NCBI GenBank assembly: GCA_015680685.1
Contig: MNCI01020816.1
Span: forward strand, 125,420 to 189,419
DNA from: Gnetum montanum
Taxonomy: Eukaryota > Streptophyta > Gnetopsida > Gnetales > Gnetaceae
Length of the DNA stretch: 64,000 nucleotides
Direction: 5' to 3'
The notes beneath the pieces were generated by a model that had not been told where the DNA came from, made no database searches, and saw only the letters and a program-made list of their open reading frames with translations. Positions 46,778-56,230 of this stretch are shown here, piece by piece. Position 1 is the first letter of the stretch; each line of letters starts with the position of its first letter. The translations under genes and the position numbers were made by a program.

Positions 46778-47360
46778 TTTATGGAGAACCTATTGAAATA
46801 GGTTCACCACCCTCAATTTTGCTTAAGATGGGTGGAGCATTACGGGGTTCTTTTCCCTTCAACGATGTATGGTAACTCTCCTGTCGCAAGTCCCGTTAAC
46901 GTTGCACTTTTGTGGGATGGTAGTCCCTTGTGTTGTAATCACATGCAACATACTCTGCATATAACTATGGTATGCCTATTCGTGCAAGGGCACGAAGGAG
47001 CATGTTGGGGGCAACTATGTCTAGAGGCAACACTATGTTACCCTTCAAGTCTCTCCAATGTAATTGTTCATCTTCATGGAGAATAAAGGTAAAGTTGGGT
47101 ATATACTCATCGTGATGAATATATACCACACGAAATTGTTGAGGAACTGGTGGATTTTGGTTGTGTGTTGTGTCTCCGACTATCTTTTCTGTGAGTCCTA
47201 GGCGGTGAAGTGCTTTGGTACGAAGAAGAAGACATTTTTGTCTTATTCAGTGTGCTATTTACTGTTGTCTTATTTTTCTTTTGATCAACCCTAAGGGTTC
47301 TTTCTAGCTCCCAACGATATAGATGATCTCCTATGTTCTATGTAGCGCACAAACAACTAA

Positions 47361-47380
47361 GTCCCCAACGATGGCACCAA
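47361..47380 (-). other. PBS of the nested element
   Basis: Minus strand TTGGTGCCATCGTTGGGGAC directly follows the LTR end TGATCA. Resembles the TGGCGCCGTTGCCGGGGA site known for Athila-type elements (Asp-tRNA type), with transitions expected from CpG decay. Confidence 0.7.
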
Positions 47381-48177
47381 TGATCAGTGGCAAGGTACCC
47401 CTACACTCAACCATAAGAATACGAGTGTCTCACATGCAATCCGGTCGAACTCCAAGGACTAAGTGCTTATGTGCCCTAATGGAACACTTAAGGTTAATCA
47501 ATCATTGTCTTCCCAGACTTACTTGTATTGTCATGGTTGTATGGTTAAGTAAGCCTGAGGTGTATGAATTTTATGTTTTTTATCTTTTTAACGCCTATGC
47601 TAATAGGAGAAAGGTGAAGAGACTAAATGATTAACTTTTATTAACTATTCATTAACTAAGTTCTAATTATCCTAGCACTAGTATCCATCCCCACTTGTCG
47701 CACACACCCTGAACCAGTGCAACGCTACTAGGATTACCAAATGCTACTCATTACTGGGTTACCAAGCGTTACACATGTGCTCGAAGCGGTCGTACTGAAT
47801 GCACTTAACTAGGAGAGTCAAGGGTTGAGAGAGATTAATTATCTAGGGAAGCATTTAAACATTTAACAATAATTAAATCCTATTTAGCTTAGTCCATATG
47901 CTGCAAGGTTTATCAAAAATTTCGTCTTTATTGTCGTACACAAATGTGTGCTCAGGTACAATTTGCTAGAATAAAGATCCATTCACTATGAGACTCCTAC
48001 TGTGGGCACATGGAAATTATTCTAACTCTAGAATGGTAAAACTACTATAGTTTGGCTATGGGACTAACTCTAGATAAGTGAACAAGGGAAAGCCACCTCT
48101 TATTTATAGAACTGGCGATGGGTTGCAATATTGCATACGCAATATCATAGGGGCCGATGCGATATTGCGACTCATCA
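47381..48177 (-). repeat. Right (5') LTR of the nested gypsy element
   Basis: 797 bp partner of 41115-41906; TG...CA ends, followed by CTAAT at 48178-48182. Confidence 0.9.
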
Positions 48178-48182
48178 CTAAT

Positions 48183-48860
48183 GTTTCAATATCTTTCTTA
48201 AATCCAATATAGTCAGTCCATAATGCAAATTGCAAGTAATCAATCTAGTTTCCTAAATTCCCATCCATTGACTTTTTAATGTAGAAAATAAGCTTTTTAC
48301 TTGTTGCTTCAACTAAGCCATTTCCTTGAGAATAATAATTTGAAAAAGAAAATAGAAAAATAGATTTCTCTTATCTCCATGTTATAAATTCTTCAGATTG
48401 AAAAGAAAGTCCATTATCAAATACCAACACTTCAAGTAAACCAAAATGACTTAGAATCTAATCTTCCAAAAACTTAATAATGTTTGATGATGAACTTTTC
48501 CTTAAAGCTTTTGCTTCAAACCATTTAGTAAAATAATTGGTAGGCCATGAGAATAAACTTATGTTCAGCTCTCAAAGAAGTAATTCTGCCAATAAAATCT
48601 AAGCCCCATTGCTGAGTTGGTCTACCCACAATTACTGATTTTAAGGGAGCTCTAGCCTTTTTGATTTTTGGCCCATGAATTTGACATTTGCAACATCTTC
48701 GAATCATTAAACTAACATCCTAGTACATACTAGGCTAATAAAAATCATAGCAGAGCATATGTTGCATAGTGGACTTACAAGACTCATAAAATAAATTAGA
48801 ATGATCATGGAATTATTCTAAAATGGAATTAATTTGATCATTATGAACACATTCCAACAA
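48183..48860 (-). pseudogene. Integrase N-terminal and core part of I1, right of the nested element
   Basis: Minus strand: IRRCCKCQIHGPKIKKARAP (48645-48704), the HHCC zinc-binding end; TQQWGLDFIGRI, the start of the core, where the first Asp is present; VLVFDNGLSF (about 48405-48432), second Asp; GNGLVEATSKKLI (about 48290-48330), Glu. Up to position 48183 the text aligns with 14590-15130, and it resumes at 41109. One frameshift follows AEHKFIL. Confidence 0.8.
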
Positions 48861-48879
48861 AACCCCTCTAAAATCCTTT

Positions 48880-49440
48880 CTGGATAAGATTCCCTCTTTA
48901 ATCATAAATTTATTTACTATTTTGAAGAAAGCTCTCTTCTAACTTGTAGTTAGGTTATTTAGAACCTTTAGTGTATCAAAGAATTCTAGAATTTCATCAT
49001 ACCAATTTTCTTCATAAATCTTAAGCACACATACTTCATCTTCTTTAGCCATTAACTTGGCTAATCCCATTCCTTTAATGTTTTTGTATATTTCTAATGA
49101 AAATCTGAAAACTTGAAGCTTTATAAGTCATTTCTCTCTCCTCAATCCAATTTATTTTGAGCTAAGAATTATTTAACCAAAGGCTCTATTAGCATAATGT
49201 GAACTAATGAGCTTTCCAAATAATATCTAAAATGTTGAAGTGCTTTAATGACTGCGAATGCTTGCTTCTCTAGGTCTAAATAATTTAGCTCTGAACCATT
49301 CAATTCATACCTAAAAAATCCAATCGGTTCATTTTGACCTTCATCTTTTTGAGTTAAAATAATAACAATTGAATCATTTGAAGCAAAAGTATATAACCAA
49401 AAATCTTCTTTCAATTTTCATTTTACCAAGTATGGAGCTT
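48880..49440 (-). pseudogene. RNase H (RT-associated) of I1
   Basis: Minus strand 49169-49414: DFWLYTFASNDSIVIILTQK, NEPIGFFRYELNGSELNYLD, LEKQAFAVIKALQHFRYYL. This matches the gypsy RNase H form (TDASxxxxGxxLxQ, PIxYxSxxLxxxExNYxxxEKExLAxVxAxxKxRxYL), with Asp of TDAS replaced by Ala. The tail continues to 48.9 kb like 15233-15547. Confidence 0.75.
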
Positions 49441-49499
49441 CTTGAATAGACCTTTTGATTTCTACTAAGGCTCTCTTTGATTCTAGTATTTTCTCTACT

Positions 49500-50310
49500 A
49501 GGACATCTTTCTTTAGCATATGCATCAAAGGTTTAGTAATTTTAGTAAATCTAGGGACAAATTTCTTAATAAAATTTATCTTTCTAAAGAAAGATATAAG
49601 AGACTTTTTACTTGTAGGATGGTTGATATTTTGTATTACTTAAACTTGAGAGTTATCTATAGCAATTTCTTTTTGATAGATTACATGGCCTAGTAAACTT
49701 TCGGATTTAACACCAAAGATACATTTCTTAGGATTTAATGAAATAGCATGCTCATGATATCTGTCAAAAACTTATTGAAGATTACCAATATGATCTTTCT
49801 TCCTTCTCAAAAAGATAGTGATATCATCCAAATAAACTACAATGAACTCACCTATTAAACCTTTAAAGGATAAATCCATTGCTCTTTGAAAAGTAGCTTT
49901 AGCATTTGACAATCCAAACGACATTATTTGGTAGGCAAAGGTTCCCTACTTGGTGATGAATATTGTTTTATATCTATCACACTTATCTACCATGATTTGA
50001 TTATAGCCTAAAAACCATCTAGGAAAGAATATACTTGACAACCTGATACTTTGATCAACATTTTATCAATTCTAGGAAGTGGGTATTTTTCTTTCTTAGA
50101 GGCTTCATTCAAATGCCTGAAATCCACACAAAAGCCTAATGTCACCATTTTTTTCCTTACTAGAACAAGATTAGCAAGCCATGTTGAATATCGGATAGGA
50201 TATATAATTTAGGCTTGTAATAACTTTTTGATCTCAACTTCCATAGCTACTTCAAATGATGGATTATATTTCCTTTGTTTTTGTTTAACTATGTTACAAC
50301 CATTTATCAA
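49500..50310 (-). pseudogene. Reverse transcriptase of I1
   Basis: Minus strand: STWLANLVLVRKKMVTLGFC then VDFRHLNEASKKEKYPLPRI (about 50080-50195), IMSFGLSNAKATFQRAMDLS (about 49865-49930), and EFIVVYLDDITIF with the catalytic YLDD at 49823-49834. This is the best preserved RT in the window; five or so stops and at least one frameshift separate the motifs. Confidence 0.85.
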
Positions 50311-50639
50311 AGGAATTTAATGTGTCATCACATCTAGTCTAAAAGCTTTAAGGTCATCATAAGACCAAGTAAAATTTTCCAAATTATTTTTTAAGAGTAA
50401 TAATATTTTTTTCTTGAAGACTAAAACCTTTTCCTTTGTAACATTTAAAATTTTTTGGTATCTCAGTATATCTAAGATTTACTATTTCATAGGCTTGATC
50501 ATCTAGATTCTATATATCTTTTCTGATAAGTAAATTTTTGCTAAACTCATGTTCATAATCAATCACATATTTGGGAATAAAATTTGTCTTAAACTTTGAT
50601 GTTGTTTTAGGAATCATTTGATTTTTTAATTCTTGTTTA

Positions 50640-51190
50640 TTTCTAAAGAATCTAATCAATTAATCATCATCTTCAAATACTTGTAAATGATTTATGTTAT
50701 ATGGTACTAATGAATGATGCTCATTCTCAATTGTTACCCCTTCATACCCTTCTATCTTTTTCACATGTAATGTTGAGGCTACCTTTATGAAATCATTAGC
50801 TAAATAATTATCCTTCCTACCCATATGTTCTATTTGGTAGTGATGAAATTCATCTAGCATTTTGCAGACAAGCTATTTATAGGGTCACAAAAATGGGCTC
50901 TTAACTACACAATTACCTTTGACTTGTTCATAGACCAATCTTGAATCTCCTTTTATGGTGATTACCTTGATTCCTTTTTCCAATGCTATTTTAATTCCAA
51001 TACTCAAAGCTTCATATTCAACCTTGTTGTTAGTACAAGGGAAAGATAGATGAATTGCCTTTAAAATATTTGGAAAGTCATCCTTTACTAGAACTCTTCT
51101 AGCTCCTGCACCTTTGGAGTTACAAGAACCATCAAAGTATAGTTTCCATGTGCTCTCATTTTGATATTCCTCTTTCTCCAAGTTATAAAA
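50640..51190 (-). pseudogene. Extra RNase H-like (archaeal-type) domain between protease and RT, I1
   Basis: Minus strand 50885-51181: WKLYFDGSCNSKGAGARRVL, AIHLSFPCTNNKVEYEALSI, ITIKGDSRLVYEQVKGNCVV; then 50660-50860: HYQIEHMGRKDNYLANDFIK. All catalytic positions are present: Asp of YFDGS, Glu of VEYEAL, Asp of KGDSR, and the last Asp replaced by Asn in LAND-type context (normally NxxAD). The pattern is the second RNase H of Tat elements. It lies 5' of RT in this element, with protease directly upstream. Confidence 0.85.
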
Positions 51191-51199
51191 TTCTTGAAG

Positions 51200-51713
51200 T
51201 GTGTAAATTTTGGGTTCAAAAGCTCTTGTTTCAACAACTTAATTTTTCCACTTGAAGTAATATTCTCAATCATTAAAGGTTCATTATAAATGTATATTTG
51301 ATTCAGCTCCCCTTTCCAAGGTAGCCACATATGAGAATAATTTGTTGATATGTAGTTGGAGAAATTCTTGCTCCAAATCTACTTAACAAAAGACTATGTG
51401 AATCTGGAATATCTGCTACTTGAATAGTTACTCTACCTTTTATATAAAGTTCAAAAGTGATTTCTAATAGAAAATTTGGTAGTTGACCTACAATCTTCAC
51501 TCTACTTTTGTGTACTTGAACAATCTTTTTATTGGATTGCTCAAGAATCAAACAAGGTTTTTTACATATGGATAGTGGCATGATAGTACATGTAGCTTCA
51601 TAATCGACCAAATAATTGTGAAGATATTTTTCCTTTAACTTCATTGATAAAAGAAAAGGATGAGCTTCTTTATTAGGAGTACACTCATAACTAGTTTTGG
51701 TTGTTATTAGCAA
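51200..51713 (-). pseudogene. Protease of I1
   Basis: Minus strand 51303-51713: KYLHNYLVDYEATCTIMPLS then ICKKPCLILEQSNKKIVQV, and IQVADIPDSHSLLLSRFGAR. The form is that of a retropepsin (LVDSGATxxxMPLSxCKxLG, VxDIPxSxxLLLGRPW); the catalytic Asp remains but SG of DSG is YE. The last part, SPTTYQQIILICGYLGKGS, leads into the extra RNase H after one frameshift. Confidence 0.75.
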
Positions 51714-51735
51714 CTGTTTGGAACTGGGCCATCAA
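51714..51735 (-). other. PBS flank of LTR B
   Basis: Minus strand TTGATGGCCCAGTTCCAAAC, the same position as TTGGTGGCCTAGTCCCAAAT at LTR C. tRNA type not assigned. Confidence 0.6.
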
Positions 51736-53041
51736 TGTTGGGGGGCCTCCAGTCTTGTGATTGAGATCATGGGAAATGAAGATGTTCTTCAAACAGGGTT
51801 TAGTTGTCACTAGTCTCTAACAACACCAAGGCCCAGATACCTCCAAATAGACTCAATGGTTATGTAATGAACTAAACGTGAGCATGTGTTTATTGTTGTA
51901 AATATTGAAATGGTTGGATTGTGTGTGAAACTGTAATTGGCTATCATAAAACAAATTTAGCTATCTTTGTCAAATACTATGAGTTGTTGAAAGCTCATAT
52001 TTTGTCAAGTCACTTAGTCTATATAGTCCCTATAATATGTTACTTGTAACAAATAAAAATTTGCAAAAACATTTGAGCACAATTCTGCCAATCTACTTCT
52101 AATTTCCCCCATAGAGAAAGTTCAACAAAGAAATAAGAAATAGAGTTAGATTCAATGGACTTAAAAAGAGAAAGAAAAGAAAGCAGTTTTATGTAAAATC
52201 TCAAGTATTTAAGCAAGATAAATTGACACAAAGAAACACTTCGTAATAAAGCTATCCTAATTTAATCTAACTACAAATTTTCCAAACTCTCTAAGCTTAA
52301 AAAGTAATTTCATAAAAGACAATCTTATTATACTACCAAAAATGCTACATAAATGACAAAGTACAAGTCTCTATTTTGGCTAGTTAATAGTTGTCAAAGA
52401 TTACATTGAATAAAGCCTTCAAAAGTTTGACAATTTCAGAATTAAAATACCAAGGTAATACACTTTAAAATAATGAAGTTATTTCAATCGTCTCAAAATA
52501 TCAAAGACTTTTCTAAATACTCTATGCTTAAAACAGGCAATTTCATTAAGACATTACTATTAAATTGCTCTTGAGACTTTTTAACAACATAAGCTCTTCA
52601 AAGGCAAATCTTAATAGGAGTCTAATATTGCAAAAAAACAAAATAGAGCTGTAAAAGTAACCTAGAGAAAATTCCAAAATTAAATGCCAAGCACAATGCT
52701 ACCTAAACTATTAACTAAGTAACTAAAACAAAATGGGAAAAATGAATTAATAGGATTAAAACAAAGAAGCTCGATTAATGCCTTTAACAAGCCATGTTTT
52801 TCAAGAATTCTTCAAAGTTTCTTCCAATCTTCCCTCCTTCCCAATTCTACCCCTCAAGCCTTTCTATAATGGCCTTGTGTAGTTACAACCATCATAACAT
52901 ATTAAGATAAGCCACAAATATTAAGGAATTAATTTATGACCTCTATGAGAAGTTGTAACTTCTATGAGAAATTTAAGCCATAGTGAAGAAGTGTCTTATG
53001 AGAAATTACAAATATCAAGAAGAAGTAGTTATAACTTCTTA
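51736..53041 (-). repeat. LTR B, interrupted near its end
   Basis: Starts TGTTGGGGGGCCTCC; matches LTR C closely, including GGCAACACCAAGGCC-type phrase, CATAAAAGACAATCTTATTA, and ACTAAGTAACTAAA. Similarity ends at TTATAACTTCTTA (53041). The last 30 bases of the LTR, ATCTTCAAGATT...CATGTCA, reappear at 54659-54688 after the PPR-like segment. Confidence 0.8.
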
Positions 53042-54658
53042 CCTATTATGAAAAATTTTTAATTCTCAAAAAAATATTATATTTATCCAACGTTCATAAA
53101 TCCTTTTTTCTCAAACCATAAAAGCTACCCCTTTTTTTCTAGTTTTTAAAATTTTTGCATATTGCAATTTAAAAATATCGTTATTAAGGTTGCATAGCCT
53201 TAATACGGTGTACATCAACACGTCTACATAATATGTTCTCATGTGTGAACATTTGAAGGGGTGTATAGGTCCCGTGGCCAACTTGCCACAAGCAACGCCA
53301 CTTCATCTGGCATTAAAGAAAACAATACTGCCATTTGTCACTAGTCGCCCTTTCTTTGCCAATACTTGCCGATTCCAGGTCCTTCATCACCGAAGTCTTT
53401 TTCTTTGTTGATGTCGACGGTGCCAAACTCGTCGACAGCCCCAGGCGATCCCAGATCCTTCGTCCCCGCTGCCGCATCGTCTGCTCCCATGTGTTGCCGC
53501 CACCGCATCGTCTGTCGTGTCTGCCACCGCATAGGCTGCCTCCGCCGAGATTCCTTTGCCGCCGCCTGAAAATTCCTCCCAGCGACTGCTGCTAACCGAA
53601 CACTGCCAACAAAATCTAGATGCCGCCAGCAAAAGCCCTAACAACATCTTCTGAGGTTTTTATGATAAGAATGCACTGTTGTTTCATCCACTGAAAAACA
53701 ACCCAAATGGTCTGGATTTCTCCGTTTCTGCCCAAAATATCGATTATTTTGTTGCATGAGATAGTTCCTGGATGGAAATTGTGTTGATTGGATGACCACT
53801 ACAAGAATCTCTAAGCGAGGGCTCTATTGGCGTCTCTCATGAATTTCCGCGGAACTTGCATAACCACTTCTTGCAACAGTAGCACTGATCAATCTAGTAA
53901 AGGATCGAGTAGGATGACGTGCTACCTAAGGTTCCCAATGTAGCTAAACTCGGATCTAAGGAAACTAGCCATGAATCTGGTCCTATTCCTATGTCTACAC
54001 TTCTTCATGGCAGGGTTCGTGCAATTAACGTTGCGAGGCTCGCAACAATACAAGGCACTGATGGTTCCAGAGCTGAGGCACCAGATGTAAGATATCAAGA
54101 ACATTACGTGCACAGCAGATCCTTACCACGAGCGTTATTTGATGACCTAGGGCATGTTCAGGATGCCACTATCGAGGAGGATGTTGACTTCAAAGATGAG
54201 GAGGAAGAGCTCCGTGACATGTATGGTTTCCAACATATTTTTTGGCATTTTGCACCTATGTGCTGGCAGGAAATCTGCATTCATGATCCGGGCTTTTTTT
54301 ATGTGGATGCTCTAAATTTTGTGTTCAGATCACTGCTCAAAGCGAGGCTTGGCCTCGAGTCCAATAAGATCTTCAGAAAGCTGAATTTGAAGCCCCTTTC
54401 AGTGCAGCCTGATGCAACCAGTTACGGCCTGATTGTATCTGCACACTACAAAAGCAACGAATTGATCCTGGCTTCCAAGCTCTGAACGAAATACTGAATC
54501 ATCCGGACATTGAGGCTATTGATGGTTCAGTCTGTGATGATTTGATGGATGCACTTCTTAAGAAAAAGAGAGTTTTTGCTGCTCTGAAGATCTTTCATTC
54601 TGTTTCATGTACAGCCAATGCACAAACCTATGGAATTATCATTGTGGGTTTCGTACAG
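53042..54658 (+). pseudogene. PPR-like gene fragment with CpG-rich 5' region, inside LTR B
   Basis: A plus-strand segment of different composition. 53330-53650 is GC- and CpG-rich without a convincing protein and looks like a 5' leader. At about 53792 MTTTRISKRGLYWRLS, Arg-rich, could be an organelle-targeting start; the text shifts frame twice before the open frame 53919-54485 (ALFDDLGHVQDATIEEDVDF..., KLNLKPLSVQPDATSYGLIV). After another frameshift it reads LNEILNHPDIEAIDGSVCDD, ALLKKKRVFAALKIFHSV and NAQTYGIIIVGFVQI. PDATSYGLI and NAQTYGIII look like pentatricopeptide starts. Broken, so a pseudogene; PPR proteins bind organelle RNA. Family call moderate. Confidence 0.5.
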
Positions 54659-54688
54659 ATCTTCAAGATTGATAGAGTTCCCATGTCA
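54659..54688 (-). repeat. Terminal 30 bases of LTR B
   Basis: ATCTTCAAGATTGATAGAGT...CATGTCA matches the end of LTR C (59289-59318). On the minus strand it is the LTR start TGACATGGGAAC. Confidence 0.7.
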
Positions 54689-54705
54689 GGTCCCCTACCT
54701 TTGCT
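54689..54705 (-). other. Polypurine tract of I2
   Basis: Minus strand CAAAGGTAGGGGACC then TGACATGGG. AAAGGTAGGGG is shared with I3 (59319-59335). It also reads as AG/GTAGGG, a possible former splice donor at the end of the cullin-like segment. Confidence 0.6.
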
Positions 54706-55095
54706 GAGCAGTTTGAAATAGTGCCTTACTCTCAAAGCACTTCTTCACGTATGTTTGTAAATATTTATCATGCAAATCAATAGTCCCTTTTCCAAAAATT
54801 TGGGCCTGAGAGGCAGCTTTTTCTTTTCCCATTTCATGGCTTGCAGCATTCTCTATCTCTCCCACCAATGCAAATGCAAGTCCTTGTTGGGTGACAATGC
54901 TTAAAACCTTTTGTTATGGCTTCCAAACCATCCGGAACAATGGCAAGAACTCAGGAGAGCCTTCCAAGATGTTCAGATTTACAATCTCTAAGCAAAGGAA
55001 GGATACCAGAATCTTCATTTTCTATAATTTGACCCATATATTTTCTTACAAGTTCTTAAATTTACTAAATTTTCCTTAGCCATGACCATCATTGC
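54706..55095 (-). pseudogene. Cullin-derived segment in I2
   Basis: Minus strand: IIENEDSGILPLLRDCKSEH then LGRLS*VLAIVPDGLEAITK; after a frameshift VTQQGLAFALVGEIENAA, and after another TIDLHDKYLQTYVKKCFESK then ALFQTAQQR. The order and residues match the middle of plant CUL1-type proteins: LLRDDK, LSRMYRL, GLEP, KQHVTxEG, AL, QxQVxxRKVIxLHDKY, LFxxA. A cullin is the scaffold of SCF ubiquitin ligases. One in-frame stop and two frameshifts break it. It ends at the polypurine tract. The same segment is in I3. Confidence 0.7.
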
Positions 55096-55490
55096 TCCAT
55101 GAAATGACATAATGTGCTAACATTTCTACCCTCTTTAAAATGCTTAAAGAAATTTTATGCATACTCCCTTTTAAACTGAACTATAGTTGAAACCTTTATT
55201 TAAAGTTTTACAGTGGAAAATAGTAAATGGTTTTGCAAAAAAAATCCCATCAAACTTAAGGTTTGGTGGTATGAAAACCTCATTCCTAAGAAACAGAAAC
55301 CAAAACTATACAAGTGAAGCCATAGCATAAGCTACTCAACAAAAGGGAAGAGGGTGGTCAAAGTGACCCTCTTAGGAATCCTCTTGTCTTGGGTTCTATT
55401 ATACTCAATATCTATTGTAACCCAAGCTTTCTTCTCTTCCTTTAGTTTTATTAGTATTTCCATTTCTTAAGTCCCCATGTTATCCTTTGC
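55096..55490 (-). pseudogene. Post-integrase region of I2
   Basis: Minus strand EMEILIKLKEEKKAWVTIDI, NRTQDKRIPKRVTLTTLFPF (55325-55465), aligning with 39700-39810 and, weakly, 13360-13410. At about 55490 it joins the middle of the extra RNase H-like domain, so RT, RNase H and integrase have been deleted. Confidence 0.55.
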
Positions 55491-55745
55491 AGCATTATTT
55501 CTAGAAAGTATCTCCTTCCAATTTTCAAATGTTGGTTTAATTCCAATACTCAAAGCTTCATATTTGACCTTGTTCTCAATGCAAGGAAAAGATAGAGGAA
55601 CTGTGTTGAAAACTTTTGGAGAATCATCATTTACTAAAACTACTTCAACTTCTGTACTTTTGGAGTTACAAGGGCCATCCAAATAGAATTCCCACTTGCT
55701 CTCATCTCGAACTTCCTCTTTCTTGAAGTTATAAACTTCTTAAAG
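55491..55745 (-). pseudogene. Truncated extra RNase H-like domain of I2
   Basis: Minus strand WMDGPCNSKSTEVEVVLVND, VPLSFPCIENKVKYEALSIG (55535-55682) aligns with the first half of 50885-51181. It again follows protease directly, confirming the order in a third copy. Breaks off after GIKPTFE. Confidence 0.75.
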
Positions 55746-56230
55746 TGTGCAAATTTTGGATTCAAAAGCTCTTGTTTCAACAAATTTATTTTTTTCCATT
55801 TAAAGTAATGTTTTCAATCATCAAGGGTTCACTATATATGTAAATTTGATTTGACTTCCCTTTCCAAGGTAGCCACATATGAATAATCTATTGATATGTA
55901 GCTGAAGAAATTCTTACTCCAACTTCTACTCAACAAAAGACTATGTGAATCTAGTATATTTGCTACTTGAATAGTTACTCTACTTTTTATACGAGGTTCA
56001 AAAGCAATTTCTAATAGAACATTTGGTAGCTAACCCACAATCTTCACTCTACATTTGTCCACTTAAACAATCTTTTTATTGGATTTTTCAAGAGTCAAAC
56101 CAAACTTTTTACAATTAACCAAACAATTATTAAGATACTTTTCTTTTAACTTCATTGTCAAAAGAAAAGGAGGAGCTTCTTTATCAAGAATACAATCATA
56201 GCTAGTTTTTGTTATCTTATCCATGTTGCA
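55746..56230 (-). pseudogene. Protease of I2, active site deleted
   Basis: Minus strand KLKEKYLNNCLVNCKKFGLT: compared with I1 (NYLVDYEATCTIMPLSICKK) about 15 residues containing the catalytic Asp are missing. The end motif TIQVANILDSHSLLLSRSWS is at about 55920-55980. Confidence 0.7.

Larger units (their letters stand above)
41115..48177 (-). mobile_element. Nested non-autonomous gypsy element (gag-protease only) inside integrase of I1
   Basis: LTRs 41115-41906 and 47381-48177 differ by few substitutions, start TGAT(G/C)AGTGG, end CTCATCA, and are flanked by a perfect 5-bp duplication CTAAT. The interior has a PBS (47361-47380), gag (44.9-46.8 kb) and protease (43.9-44.45 kb) on the minus strand; no RT, RNase H or integrase occurs in the remaining 2 kb. 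The PBS type (TGGTGCCATCGTTGGGGAC) resembles that of Athila-like elements. Gag and protease frames are more open than those of the surrounding family, so it is younger. Confidence 0.85.
36262..53041 (-). mobile_element. Tat-like gypsy unit: LTR A - interior I1 - LTR B, gag deleted, split by a nested element
   Basis: Between LTRs A and B the minus strand reads protease (51.7) - extra RNase H - RT - RNase H - integrase - post-integrase region (39.5-40.3 kb). Protease starts within 25 bases of the PBS, so all of gag is missing. The integrase is interrupted by the element at 41115-48177. Foreign-looking DNA occupies 37.7-39.4 kb before LTR A. Confidence 0.7.
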
